27,705 nt of DNA from an uncultured bacterium (GCA_938008595.1 CALLKD010000106.1:1-27705), one strand, 5' to 3'; numbered from the stretch's first letter, positions 12,649 through 21,604 are shown. Notes: a model not told the origin generated them from the letters alone. Made by a program: numbers and translations.

Positions 12649-12662
12649 GCGCATACTGCAAA

Positions 12663-13181
12663 CTACTTCTTCCCCGTATACATCTCACTTGCCCGTACAA
12701 ACGCTGCATGTGCAGCATCTTTACCTTCAAATTCACCAACTTCCACTTCCTTCTTCTGGATTTGCTTGTAGGTGGCAAAGAAGTGCTGGATCTCCTTTAG
12801 CGTGTGAGGATTTACATCTGCAATATCCTGCACATTCGCAAAGCGAGGGTCACCAGTTGGTACGGCGATAACCTTCTCATCAGCTTCACCACCGTCAATC
12901 ATGTGCATGATGCCGACAGCGCGAGCACGCACTAACACTCCCGGAAAGAGCGCGTGTGTTGTAAGGAGCACCACATCAAGTGCATCTCCGTCATCCCATA
13001 GTGTTTGTGGCACAAAGCCATAATCAAAGGGATAGTCCTGTGCACTGTGCATTACACGGTCGAGCGCAATGATTCCAGTTTCCTTATCAATCTCGTACTT
13101 ATTCTTTGAACCTTTATTGATTTCAATAATAACGTTCATTTCTTCGGGAGTTCCCGCCTTAATATCATGAAGAAGATTCAT
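12663..13181 (-). CDS. ppa: Inorganic pyrophosphatase, family I
   Basis: 172 residues, normal for soluble family I PPase, which hydrolyses pyrophosphate to phosphate with Mg2+ and drives biosynthesis forward. Active-site segments: IEINKGSKNKYEID (substrate-binding K and E), QDYPFDYGFVPQT, and the metal-binding WDDGDALDVVLL signature, followed by later acidic residues in MIDGGEADEKVIAVP. Start ATG 13181 lies 6 nt after the nusA stop with no Shine-Dalgarno and no good -10 in between, so it is probably co-transcribed with nusA and perhaps translated by re-initiation. Stop TAG. Confidence 0.97.
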   Translation of the reverse strand: MNLLHDIKAGTPEEMNVIIEINKGSKNKYEIDKETGIIALDRVMHSAQDYPFDYGFVPQTLWDDGDALDVVLLTTHALFPGVLVRARAVGIMHMIDGGEADEKVIAVPTGDPRFANVQDIADVNPHTLKEIQHFFATYKQIQKKEVEVGEFEGKDAAHAAFVRASEMYTGKK

Positions 13182-13187
13182 ATAGAG

Positions 13188-14609
13188 TTAGGCGTTACTT
13201 GCTTCAGACTCATCACGTGCTTCGGCTGCGTCACTGACGCTTCCGTTATCAGTGAATTCTGTCTCTTCTCCTACACCAAGTGTTCCAGGAGTAGGGTCCT
13301 CGTCAGTGGTAATGATTACATCAGTTTCACCATCGGTAAGGCCAATTTCCTTTGAAGGACTTGAGACTTCAGCTTCTTCAGCAGCTTCAAGTGCTTTCTC
13401 AGCTTCTACGATTGCAGCCTTTCCTTCTTCTACACGAGTAACAGAAGCTCCTTCGCTTGTTCCCACTTCAAGAACATGCTCGCCTGCAACTGAGGCAATA
13501 TCAATGTTCCAACCAGTAAGCTTTGCAGCGAGGCGAACATTCTGTCCTCCACGACCAATAGCAAGTGACTGCTGGTCTTCAGAAACCGTAACCGTTGCGC
13601 GGTGGTTTTCCTCATCGAGCTCTACTGAGACAACTGATGCAGGAGAAAGTGACTCCTTTATATAGTTACTCTGGTCTTCAGACCATTCAATAATATCGAT
13701 GCGCTCACCGCCGAGCTCTCCCATAACAGTAGAAACACGTACTCCACGCTGACCTACGAGTGCTCCTACTGGATCAACATGAGGGTCAAGAGAAGTGATC
13801 GCAATCTTTGTGCGGCTTCCTGCCTCACGAGCAAGTCCCTTAATTTCAAGACTTCCAGACGTAAGCTCAGGCACCTCTCCTTCAAACAGTTTGATAAGGA
13901 ACTTAGGATGTGCGCGTGAAAGGCGAAGGTATACGCCACGGAATCCTTCATCTACGTTATAGAGGTAGGCACGGATACGCTCTCCTGGTCGGAAGCGCTC
14001 TCCTGGAATCTGCTCCTCGTACGGGATGATACCGGTTGCACGTCCTAGGTCCACGAATAGAGCACCACGCTCCATGCGCTGAACGATACCGGAAACAATT
14101 TCTCCCTTCTTGTGTCCAAACTCATCAAGAATTGAAAGCTTTTCAGCTTCACGAATCTTCTGGATAACCACCTGCTTTGCTGTCTGTGCAGCAATACGAC
14201 CAAAGTCGTCCTGTGGTTCAAGAGGGAAGATAAGCTCTCCTCCTAGTGTTGCGTCGCGCTTTATACGCTTAGCGTCTTCCAAAAGAATGTGCTTCTCTGC
14301 ATCAAAGCGAGGAAGCTCTCCTTCAGGAGTTACTTCATTATCATGAAGATTGTCTTGATACACCGGTGCTTCCTCATCAGGTAGCGGGAAACGCACCATG
14401 GTGTCGTCCACAATAGTTTTTATTTGTTCAAAATTAACGGTTCCTGAATTCATATCAAGCATGGCACGCACTACCTGGCCACGCTTTCCATACTCCTTCT
14501 TATATGCCGTTGCCATAGCTGACTCAATAGCTTCAGTCATGGTTTCGCGGCTGATACCACGATCTTCAAATTCTCCCAGCACTGAATGTATAGTTTTTAG
14601 GTCTAACAT
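13188..14609 (-). CDS. nusA: Transcription termination/antitermination factor NusA
   Basis: 473 residues. Order: N-terminal RNAP-binding domain (MLDLKTIHSVLGEFE...AYKKEYG) with an insertion, an S1 RNA-binding domain (GEIVSGIVQRMERGALFVDL), KH1 (ELTSGSLEIKGLAREAGSRTKIAI region, DPVGALVGQRGVRV) and KH2 (QQSLAIGRGGQNVRLA), then an acidic, low-complexity tail of ~85 residues instead of E. coli-type repeats. It controls pausing, termination and antitermination. The open frame reaches 14729, but the ATG at 14609 matches the family start; the extra 40 residues are the translated leader. An extended -10 (TGG-TATACT) predicts an ~80-nt leader with a terminator-like element. Stop TAA; ppa follows in the same transcript. 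Confidence 0.97.
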   Translation of the reverse strand: MLDLKTIHSVLGEFEDRGISRETMTEAIESAMATAYKKEYGKRGQVVRAMLDMNSGTVNFEQIKTIVDDTMVRFPLPDEEAPVYQDNLHDNEVTPEGELPRFDAEKHILLEDAKRIKRDATLGGELIFPLEPQDDFGRIAAQTAKQVVIQKIREAEKLSILDEFGHKKGEIVSGIVQRMERGALFVDLGRATGIIPYEEQIPGERFRPGERIRAYLYNVDEGFRGVYLRLSRAHPKFLIKLFEGEVPELTSGSLEIKGLAREAGSRTKIAITSLDPHVDPVGALVGQRGVRVSTVMGELGGERIDIIEWSEDQSNYIKESLSPASVVSVELDEENHRATVTVSEDQQSLAIGRGGQNVRLAAKLTGWNIDIASVAGEHVLEVGTSEGASVTRVEEGKAAIVEAEKALEAAEEAEVSSPSKEIGLTDGETDVIITTDEDPTPGTLGVGEETEFTDNGSVSDAAEARDESEASNA

Positions 14610-14655
14610 AATCTCTTTATTTAGTTGTACGCACGTATGTAATTTTAGTCCGTTT

Positions 14656-14680
14656 AAAATAAAAGCCCGCGGGGGCGGAC
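14656..14680 (-). promoter_or_regulatory. Attenuator-like element in the nusA leader
   Basis: As transcribed (minus), GCCC/GGGC (14676-14673 with 14668-14665) forms a short GC-only stem with loop CCGC, followed at once by TTTTATTTT (14664-14656). The 5' edge GTCCG (14680-14676) is also complementary to CGGAC (14652-14648) downstream of the U-tract, an alternative outer pairing. The element begins ~10-15 nt after the predicted transcription start. The 4-bp stem is short for a strong terminator. Confidence 0.45.
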
Positions 14681-14695
14681 GTTTCAGACCTGTGC

Positions 14696-14704
14696 AGTAT
14701 ACCA
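14696..14704 (-). promoter_or_regulatory. Extended -10 (TGGTATACT) for nusA
   Basis: TGG-TATACT with the hexamer at 14701-14696 on the minus strand; predicted start near 14689, about 80 nt before the nusA ATG. Confidence 0.6.
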
Positions 14705-14794
14705 CACCGGAGAATATTGCCAAATGCACCAGTTTCTTCCAAAAAAGAAATACTATACGTGTGCATTCCTATGCAAAAAATAAATCTTGCACGC

Positions 14795-14800
14795 TATACT
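14795..14800 (+). promoter_or_regulatory. -10 box TATACT for pilB
   Basis: Ends 9 nt before the ATG at 14810, so the message would have a leader of two or three bases at most. Divergent from the nusA promoter about 95 bp away. Confidence 0.55.
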
Positions 14801-14809
14801 ACGTACAGC

Positions 14810-16561
14810 ATGCAAGTTTCTGAAAAAGATTTGAAAACATTTATTCTCGACTCGGGAATGGTTTCTCGTGCGCAAGTAGATGCCGCTGAAGTGAAAAGTA
14901 AGGAAGGAGGTGCGTCGATAGGGGACATTCTTGTGTCAGAGGGCTCACTCTCTGTTGATGCGCTTCGTCGTATCAAGGCATATGTGCTCGGTATCCCTTT
15001 TGTAAACTTAAAGGACGACAAGATACCGTTTGAAATTCTCTCACTCATCCCAGAGCCAATTGCTCGCACACACAATATTATTGCCTTCAAGAAGACTGAT
15101 CGAGGACTTGAAGTGGCAATGCTTGATACCCAAGATCTTGGCGCAATTGATTCGGTAAAGAAAAAGACCGGATTAAAGATTCTTCCCCGTCTCACCGATG
15201 ATGAATCTATTCGTAGCGCCTTGCTGCAGTACCAGAAGTCACTCAAGGAAGAGTTCGGTGACCTTATTACAAACGAAGCAGGAAAGCTAACGGTGGTGAG
15301 TGAAAACGATGGCGACCCAACTACAGGAGAGGAGCTTAAGAAGATGGCAGAGGACCTACCTATCGTACGTATTGTCGACACATTGCTTCGACACGCCATT
15401 ACGCAAGGTGCTTCAGACATTCATATAGAGTTTCTCGAAGGGGAAGTGCTTGTACGCTATCGCATTGATGGAATACTGCATGACGCAATGACGCTTCCAC
15501 GCGCTGCAGGCTCGGGTATTACGGCACGTATTAAGGTGCTCTCTAATCTAAAGCTCGATGAGAAGCGTCTTCCGCAAGACGGACGTTTCAAAATGGAAAC
15601 AGATGGTAGCAAGGTGTCATTCCGTGTTTCACTTCTCCCTACCTATTATGGAGAGAAGATCGTTATGCGTCTTTTGAGAGAAACAGGCGAAGGCTTTACT
15701 CTGGAAGCGCTTGGTCTTCATGGCGCTCCTCTTGAAAAGATCCATGCTGCGATGAAGCAGACAACAGGAATTATCCTCATTTCAGGACCTACTGGTTCTG
15801 GTAAGACAACAACGCTGTATACCGTACTCGATCTTTTGAATACGCCCGATGTAAATATCTCAACCGTTGAAGACCCTATTGAATATCAAATGAAGCGGGT
15901 GAATCAAACACAGGTAAACCCAGCAATTGGATTTACCTTTGCGCAAGGACTCCGTGCACTGTTGCGACAGGACCCAAACATAATCATGGTGGGAGAGATC
16001 CGTGATAGCGAAACAGCATCCCTTGCTATTAACGCAGCACTCACTGGACACTTGGTGCTCTCCACCATTCACACAAACTCTGCAGCCGGTGCTATTCCAC
16101 GTCTCATTGATATGGGGGTTGAACCGTTTCTTCTTGTTTCAACATTACGCTTAGTTGTGGGACAGCGATTGGTGCGAAGGTTGTGTGATACCAAGGAGAC
16201 ATACAAGCTCGATGCTGCCTCTCGCAGTAAAGTGGCACCTGCTGAAAAGTTTGATGCAGCCCTTACGGCACTCCATGATGAAAAGCTTATCGATCCTGCA
16301 ACAACGATTGATGATGTTGCGTTCTATAAGCCAGTTCCTTCAAATGAAAGTGAGGATGGATATAAGAGCCGTATTGGTATTCATGAAATACTCACCATCT
16401 CACCAGCCATTCGCGACATCATGCTGCATGGTGGTACTCCTGACGCGATAGAAGCGCAGGGAAGAAAAGAAGGAATGCTCACCATGCTTGAAGATGGCAT
16501 ATATAAGGCAGCGCGAGGAATTACTTCAGTAGAGGAGGTATTGCGTGCAGTTTCGGAGTAG
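14810..16561 (+). CDS. pilB: Type IV pilus assembly ATPase PilB (GspE family)
   Basis: 583 residues from the ATG at 14810 (MQVSEKDLKTF). Hexameric cytoplasmic ATPase powering pilus extension. The N-terminal GspE/MshEN domain (ASIGDILVSEGSLSVDALRRI...LGIPFV) is followed by N2 (DLPIVRIVDTLLRHAI, SDIHIE) and the RecA-like core: Walker A ISGPTGSGKTTTLY, Asp box, Walker B PNIIMVGEIRDSETA and His box TGHLVLSTIHTN. The usual Zn-binding four-Cys motif after RLVRRLC is absent: only one Cys remains and ~50 residues of variable sequence precede RIGIHEIL. The frame is open to 14717 and an in-frame ATG at 14771 exists, but the family N-terminus and the TATACT favour 14810. It opens the pilus cluster. Stop TAG. 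Confidence 0.95.
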   Translation: MQVSEKDLKTFILDSGMVSRAQVDAAEVKSKEGGASIGDILVSEGSLSVDALRRIKAYVLGIPFVNLKDDKIPFEILSLIPEPIARTHNIIAFKKTDRGLEVAMLDTQDLGAIDSVKKKTGLKILPRLTDDESIRSALLQYQKSLKEEFGDLITNEAGKLTVVSENDGDPTTGEELKKMAEDLPIVRIVDTLLRHAITQGASDIHIEFLEGEVLVRYRIDGILHDAMTLPRAAGSGITARIKVLSNLKLDEKRLPQDGRFKMETDGSKVSFRVSLLPTYYGEKIVMRLLRETGEGFTLEALGLHGAPLEKIHAAMKQTTGIILISGPTGSGKTTTLYTVLDLLNTPDVNISTVEDPIEYQMKRVNQTQVNPAIGFTFAQGLRALLRQDPNIIMVGEIRDSETASLAINAALTGHLVLSTIHTNSAAGAIPRLIDMGVEPFLLVSTLRLVVGQRLVRRLCDTKETYKLDAASRSKVAPAEKFDAALTALHDEKLIDPATTIDDVAFYKPVPSNESEDGYKSRIGIHEILTISPAIRDIMLHGGTPDAIEAQGRKEGMLTMLEDGIYKAARGITSVEEVLRAVSE

Positions 16562-16566
16562 TTCCT

Positions 16567-16575
16567 TGCTATACT
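16567..16575 (+). promoter_or_regulatory. Extended -10 (TGCTATACT) for pilC
   Basis: The hexamer (16570-16575) ends 7 nt before the ATG at 16583. It lies in the 21-nt gap after pilB, so pilC has its own leaderless promoter inside the cluster. Confidence 0.6.
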
Positions 16576-16582
16576 TTCTGTA

Positions 16583-17797
16583 ATGAAATTTCTCGTAGAG
16601 CTTAAGAAGTCAGATGGTTCAAGTGAGAAGCGAACCATTGATGCAGCTACACGCTTTGCAGTATATGAACAGTTAGAAAAGGAAGGGTCACGTGTGGTGC
16701 GTCTTGATGTTGCACCAAGTGGAGTAGGGCTCCCTTCATGGGCAAATGTGCAATTTGGTACTGGGGTAAAGACTGAGCAGAAAATAACATTCACAAAGAA
16801 CCTCTCAGCAATGCTTGGTGCCGGACTCACACTTTCTCGTGCACTTTCTGTTATTGAACGGCAAACACAGAATAAGTATTTAAAGAAAATCCTACAGGAG
16901 CTCGAGGAGGGGGTTAAAAGCGGATCTTCCTTCCATGAATCTCTCGCCCTTTACCCAAAGGTGTTCTCAAAACTCTTTATTGCAATGACAAAGGCCGGGG
17001 AGGAGAGCGGAAAGCTTTCAGATACTCTTACTGTGGTCGCAAAGCAAATGAATAACTCATATGCACTCACAAAGAAGGTGAAGGGAGCAATGATTTACCC
17101 ATCAATCATCTTGTTTGCCATCTTCATCATCTCTATTTTGATGCTTATGTTTGTGGTGCCGACACTGTCAGCAACCTTTAAGTCACTAAACGTAGCGCTC
17201 CCTGTTGCTACCCGTGTAATTATTTTCCTCTCCGATTTCGTAATCAATCACAGTGTGATTGTGCTTGGCCTTATCGCACTTACATTTGGAATGGGGTACA
17301 TGTTCTTCCGCTCCGTACTAGGGCAGCGAACCATACTCAGCGTTGCACTACATCTTCCTGTAATTGGTGAGCTGGTGCGAGAAACATTTAGCGCGCGTGC
17401 TGCACGCACACTAGCATCGTTGCTTTCTTCCGGTGTTGAGATGCTCACGGCAATTTCAATCGCAGGAGAAGTGGTGGGAGAAAATGTCTTTGGTGCCGTA
17501 CTAACTGAGGCACAGGAGCGCGTACGTAAAGGAGAAGAGCTTTCTAAGGCCTTTACCGAACACACAAAACTATATCCGATCTTTGTTTCTGAAATGGTCA
17601 TCGTAGGAGAAGAGACAGGAAAAGTAGCTGAAATGCTTGGACAAGTTGCAGAATACTATGAGAACGATGTGTCTGAGCGTACCAAGGATCTCTCTACTAT
17701 TATCGAGCCCCTCCTCATGCTCTTCATCGGAGGATTCGTGGGAGTGTTTGCTGTTGCAATGATTGCACCGATTTATTCTCTCTCAAGTAAGATCTAG
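16583..17797 (+). CDS. pilC: Type IV pilus inner-membrane platform protein PilC
   Basis: 404 residues, normal PilC/GspF size. Two T2SSF domains in tandem: the first (~70-190) includes FTKNLSAMLGAGLTLSRAL and AGEESGKLSDTL; the second (~265-390) includes ARTLASLLSSGVEMLTAIS and VGEETGKVAEML. Three transmembrane segments: ~170-190 (IILFAIFIISILMLMFVVP), ~218-238 (VIVLGLIALTFGMGYMFF) and ~378-398 (PLLMLFIGGFVGVFAVAMIA). It anchors the assembly machine and couples PilB to pilin insertion. It lies directly after pilB. Stop TAG. Confidence 0.96.
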   Translation: MKFLVELKKSDGSSEKRTIDAATRFAVYEQLEKEGSRVVRLDVAPSGVGLPSWANVQFGTGVKTEQKITFTKNLSAMLGAGLTLSRALSVIERQTQNKYLKKILQELEEGVKSGSSFHESLALYPKVFSKLFIAMTKAGEESGKLSDTLTVVAKQMNNSYALTKKVKGAMIYPSIILFAIFIISILMLMFVVPTLSATFKSLNVALPVATRVIIFLSDFVINHSVIVLGLIALTFGMGYMFFRSVLGQRTILSVALHLPVIGELVRETFSARAARTLASLLSSGVEMLTAISIAGEVVGENVFGAVLTEAQERVRKGEELSKAFTEHTKLYPIFVSEMVIVGEETGKVAEMLGQVAEYYENDVSERTKDLSTIIEPLLMLFIGGFVGVFAVAMIAPIYSLSSKI

Positions 17798-17813
17798 TTT
17801 TACCTTCGTGCGT

Positions 17814-17819
17814 TATGAT
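17814..17819 (+). promoter_or_regulatory. -10 box TATGAT for the first prepilin
   Basis: Ends 8 nt before the ATG at 17828; no Shine-Dalgarno. Candidate leaderless promoter for the three-gene minor-pilin run. Confidence 0.5.
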
Positions 17820-17827
17820 ATGCACAT

Positions 17828-19540
17828 ATGCGTCCTTTGCGTGGAATGTCGCTCATTGATGTCCTAGTTGGCGTTGCACTGATGCTGGTTATTTTCACCG
17901 GACTCACAGCACTCCTTCTTTCTTCACTTAAGGTTAGTGCACTCGCAAAGAACAGGTCTATCGCAACCACGGTTGCTGAAAGTCAGATGGAATATATTCG
18001 TTCACTTGCCTATGACAATGTGGGTACTGTCGGCGGTATTCCGGCAGGAGTAATTCCACAGATTGCAACCACTACACAGAATGGGCTTGTGGTGGTAACA
18101 CGCACACTCATTGAGTATAAGGATGATCCTGCAGATGGGCTGGGTGCGCTTGATACCAATGGAATTAATAGTGACTACAAGCAGATTAAGATAAGTGCAA
18201 CATATAAGGTTGATGCCATAGTGCACACCCTAACTATCGTTTCAAACTTTGCACCGATTGGCATTGAAACCACCACCGGAGGTGGAACACTTAAGATAAG
18301 TGTAGTAAATGCAGTGGGAACAGGAGTTCCGGGTGCTACCGTCAGAATTGTGAATGCAAGCTCCTCGCCATCTGTTGACTTTGGAACCTTCACTGACGCA
18401 ACCGGTATTGTATATCTGCCAGGAGCACAAGCTTCAAGTGAATATCAGGTGTATGTGAGTAAGACAGGCTACTCTAGTGCACAAACGTATGTGCGAGATT
18501 CTGTAAACCAAAATCCTGCACCGGGGTATCTCACTGTTGCCGTAAATCAAACAACCACCGGTACGTTTGCTATTGATCGTCTTAGCACGCTAACAGTTCA
18601 AACCTTCTACCCAGTTGCAAGCGCAACCTATAGTGATTCCTTTCTCGATGCAAGTGGCATAGCAAGTACGACTAATACCACTGTTTCAGGAGGGAAGGTG
18701 GTGCTTCTTGGAGGACCCTCCACCTATGTGTCTTCTGGAAACGTCACCTCTACTCAGGTAGCACCGCACTACCTTACCGCATGGACTGATGCACAAATCA
18801 GTACACAAACAGGAGGAGATACCGACGTAGTATTCCATGTGCTTGATGGTGCTACGAGCACGCTCATCCCTGATGCGCTATTGCCAGGGAATAGTGCTGG
18901 ATTTACAAGCACGGTTGATCTTAGTGGTCTCTCAGTCACCACCTATCCATCCCTCATGCTCTCTGCAGATCTCACTTCAGGCAGCGGTACGGAAACACCG
19001 CTTCTTCAGGAGTGGGAAGTGCAGTACCTGCGTGGACCTATTCCATTCCCAAATATTCCGTTTACGCTCACTGGTGGGAAGACCATTGGCTCAACCGGAA
19101 GCTCTGTACCAATTGTAAAGACAACCATTGCAACATCAACCAACAGTGCAGCTACCGTCACACTGCCGCTTGAGTGGGACGCATATGCCCTTACCCTATC
19201 TGGATACGATATTGTAAGTGCCTGTACTCCTCCTCCGTACGTGCTTGCTCCAGCTCAATCAGTTACATCGTCACTTTCCCTTGGTTCATCAACCGCACGT
19301 TCGCTACTCATTAATACAAACGACGCTGCGGGGGTAGTCTCTGGTGCTACCGTGACGCTTTCACGAAGTGGCTATACCAAGACGGTGCTATCTGACTCAT
19401 GTGGAAGTGCATACTTTGGTGCACTTGCTGCAGCATCGGATTACTCAGTAACCGTTACAAAAGCGGGATACACTACATATAGCGCAGCAAACGTTACTGT
19501 AGCTACCCATGACTACCATGAAGCACTTTTGGCACCGTAG
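17828..19540 (+). CDS. Large minor prepilin (PilV/GspI-like) with Ig-like domains
   Basis: 570 residues. Prepilin peptidase motif RG6|M7SLIDVLVGVALMLVI followed by the hydrophobic helix (~7-33); the +5 residue of the mature protein is Asp, not the usual Glu. After a pilin-like region (to ~150) come repeated beta-rich modules: a carboxypeptidase-regulatory/Ig-like unit at ~154-220 (GTLKISVVNAVG, GATVRIVN, SEYQVYVSKTGYSS) and a second at ~490-560 (GATVTLSRSGY, DYSVTVTKAGYTTY), with Thr/Ser-rich sequence between. Such modules usually mediate stability or adhesion. By position it matches the GspI/PilV slot of a tip-initiating minor-pilin set. Its end overlaps the next gene by 32 bp, implying coupling. 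Stop TAG. Confidence 0.85.
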   Translation: MRPLRGMSLIDVLVGVALMLVIFTGLTALLLSSLKVSALAKNRSIATTVAESQMEYIRSLAYDNVGTVGGIPAGVIPQIATTTQNGLVVVTRTLIEYKDDPADGLGALDTNGINSDYKQIKISATYKVDAIVHTLTIVSNFAPIGIETTTGGGTLKISVVNAVGTGVPGATVRIVNASSSPSVDFGTFTDATGIVYLPGAQASSEYQVYVSKTGYSSAQTYVRDSVNQNPAPGYLTVAVNQTTTGTFAIDRLSTLTVQTFYPVASATYSDSFLDASGIASTTNTTVSGGKVVLLGGPSTYVSSGNVTSTQVAPHYLTAWTDAQISTQTGGDTDVVFHVLDGATSTLIPDALLPGNSAGFTSTVDLSGLSVTTYPSLMLSADLTSGSGTETPLLQEWEVQYLRGPIPFPNIPFTLTGGKTIGSTGSSVPIVKTTIATSTNSAATVTLPLEWDAYALTLSGYDIVSACTPPPYVLAPAQSVTSSLSLGSSTARSLLINTNDAAGVVSGATVTLSRSGYTKTVLSDSCGSAYFGALAAASDYSVTVTKAGYTTYSAANVTVATHDYHEALLAP

Positions 19541-20132
19541 TACAAAGCAACGAGGAATGACACTTATTGAAGTGCTGGCAGTTATTGCGATAACTGCAGT
19601 TGTTGGCATTGCGCTCAATTCAACGGTTGTTTCCTTCTATCGCAGTAATGCGTATCTTCTTGAAGAAACCGAAGCGCTGGGTAACGCACGGCAGGGAATT
19701 GGTGACGCGGTACGCATAACGCGTGAAGCAAACTATGGTGATGATGGTGCGTATCCAATTTCCGCTGCAGCAACCTCTACCATTACGCTCTATTCTGATA
19801 TTGATAACGACAAGGCGGTGGAGAAAGTAACGTACACGCTACTTAACGGAACCTTGTACCGGGCTACGGTTAACGCGGCGGGAACACCCCCTTCTTACAC
19901 AGGACAGCCTGTGACTACTAATACGGTTGCACAATTCGTTCGTAACAGTTCAACCACACCTCTTTTCCAATACTATGATTCAGCAGGGGTGCAGCTCTCA
20001 ACTACGTCCACTGACATCTCAAAGATTGCCTCTATTTCCATACAACTACTGGTAGACTTAAATCCAGTTCGAGCACCAAATGTGTTCACTCTTACAGAGA
20101 GTGCAACACTACGTAACTTACGTGCCCAATAA
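19509..20132 (+). CDS. Minor prepilin, PilW/GspJ-like
   Basis: 207 residues. Canonical prepilin signature QRG16|M17TLIEVLAVIAITAVVG with Glu at mature +5, then the N-terminal helix and a ~170-residue soluble domain (YRSNAYLLEETEALGNARQGIGDAVRI...) as in PilW/GspJ-type proteins. Starts ATG 19509 or ATG 19518; both overlap the preceding gene (stop 19540), so translation is probably coupled and no separate promoter is needed. The following gene begins one base after its TAA. Position between the PilV-like and PilX-like genes supports a minor-pilin role. Confidence 0.85.
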   Translation: MTTMKHFWHRSTKQRGMTLIEVLAVIAITAVVGIALNSTVVSFYRSNAYLLEETEALGNARQGIGDAVRITREANYGDDGAYPISAAATSTITLYSDIDNDKAVEKVTYTLLNGTLYRATVNAAGTPPSYTGQPVTTNTVAQFVRNSSTTPLFQYYDSAGVQLSTTSTDISKIASISIQLLVDLNPVRAPNVFTLTESATLRNLRAQ

Positions 20133-20133
20133 T

Positions 20134-21591
20134 ATGAATATCTTTTGTACCTCTAATAAGAAACGGACTCCCACACAGCGTGGATACCTCATGCTCCTCT
20201 CACTTGTCTTTGGTGCGGTCTTTCTCACTGTACTCGGTGCACTCTCTTCATTTTCTCTTACACAAGACCGTGCCCAGATAAACGCAGAAGGCAAAGCCAA
20301 GTCACTCGCACTTGCAGAAGCAGCACTTGAGTACTACCGCTGGTATCTTGCACACAATCCAAATGATCTCACTAACGGTACGGGCGCTCCTGGTCCGTAC
20401 GTCTTTTCATACAATGACCCTGAAGGGGGACTGGTTGGCACTGCATCGCTTGCTATTGTTGGGAATCAATCATGCGGGAAGGTAACTTCCATAGAGTTAA
20501 CGGCAACGGGTAAGACATCAGACGGCTCAGGTGCAAAGCGCACCATATATGCACGCTATGCGCAGCCAAGCATCGCAACCTATGCCTACATCCTTAATGA
20601 CAGTGTGTGGGCAGGTGCAGGACGTGTAATCAATGGACCGTACCACTCAAACGGGGGAATACGCATGGATGGTATTGCTAATAGCGGGGTATCAAGTTCA
20701 CTCACTACGTGGCTCTGCACCTCCGGGTTTGGTTGCTCTCCTGATACGGTAAAGTCAGGAGTCTTTGGTGCCGGTAACCCTGCGCTCTGGAAGGTGGCGA
20801 CTCCACAAGTTGACTTTAGTGGTATTGCTACAGACTTTGCGAGTCTTAAGACCACCGCCCAAGCAAGCGGAAAATATCTACCGCGCATCAGTACTGGTTC
20901 AGGTACGCCAAGTGCTAATAGTGGAAACCTTAATTACTGGAATGGGTACCATCTTATTTTTAATGCGAGCGGCACTGTTACCATTAAAAAAGTTACGAAA
21001 ACTACCGCCATACCAGTTAGCGCACAGATTAACCCTAGTGATCCGGCAAATGACCATACGCGAATTGCAACTGAGTCATTCTCTGAAACCTACACGCTAC
21101 CGACAAGCTGTGGACTTATTTTTGTTGAAGATAATGTGTGGGTGGATGGTGTTGTTCCTCAGAAGGTAACCGTTGTTGCTGCAAATATAATCACACCAAG
21201 CGTTACACCAAATGCATCAATTAAGAGTGACATAACCTACGCAAACACCTCCTCAGGACTTACACTTATTGCACAAAACAATATTCTTATTGCGGCAGAC
21301 TCTGCAAATACCCTTACCTTAAACGGTATCTTTATTGCACAAACCGGAGCATTTGGAAGAAACTTATTTGACTGTCCAAGCGCATACGAGCCCCGCTCAC
21401 AACTTAGTATTCACGGCACAACTGTTTCGTATAAGAGAACAGGAACACGATGGGTAAATGGCTGTGGCGGTAGTGATGGAGGATATCAAATACGACTTGA
21501 TGGCTTTGATAGCATTCTTGCTACTGATCCTCCAGTATTTACTCCGGTACTTACTACTGACTATCAGTTTGTGGACTGGCGCGATAAATAG
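20134..21591 (+). CDS. PilX/GspK-like minor pilin with large ectodomain
   Basis: 485 residues from the ATG at 20134. QRG17|Y18LMLLSLVFGAVFLTVLGALSS resembles the PilX N-terminal motif; mature +5 is Leu rather than Glu, as in GspK-type tip pseudopilins. The helix continues as an amphipathic region (RAQINAEGKAKSLALAEAALEYYRWYL), then a ~400-residue beta-rich ectodomain with several Cys (TWLCTSGFGC, NLFDC...GCGG) that could form disulfides. The open frame begins at 20080, but the ATG at 20134, one base after the previous stop (TAATATG), fits re-initiation and places the pilin motif at the N-terminus. Last gene of the cluster. Stop TAG. Confidence 0.82.
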   Translation: MNIFCTSNKKRTPTQRGYLMLLSLVFGAVFLTVLGALSSFSLTQDRAQINAEGKAKSLALAEAALEYYRWYLAHNPNDLTNGTGAPGPYVFSYNDPEGGLVGTASLAIVGNQSCGKVTSIELTATGKTSDGSGAKRTIYARYAQPSIATYAYILNDSVWAGAGRVINGPYHSNGGIRMDGIANSGVSSSLTTWLCTSGFGCSPDTVKSGVFGAGNPALWKVATPQVDFSGIATDFASLKTTAQASGKYLPRISTGSGTPSANSGNLNYWNGYHLIFNASGTVTIKKVTKTTAIPVSAQINPSDPANDHTRIATESFSETYTLPTSCGLIFVEDNVWVDGVVPQKVTVVAANIITPSVTPNASIKSDITYANTSSGLTLIAQNNILIAADSANTLTLNGIFIAQTGAFGRNLFDCPSAYEPRSQLSIHGTTVSYKRTGTRWVNGCGGSDGGYQIRLDGFDSILATDPPVFTPVLTTDYQFVDWRDK

Positions 21592-21604
21592 GGAGTGGGG
21601 GCTG

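Noticed and set aside
14771..14810. Upstream in-frame ATG at 14771 as the pilB start
   Set aside because: The GspE/PilB N-terminus begins at MQVSEKDLK and the TATACT box would lie inside the coding region; kept only as an alternative.
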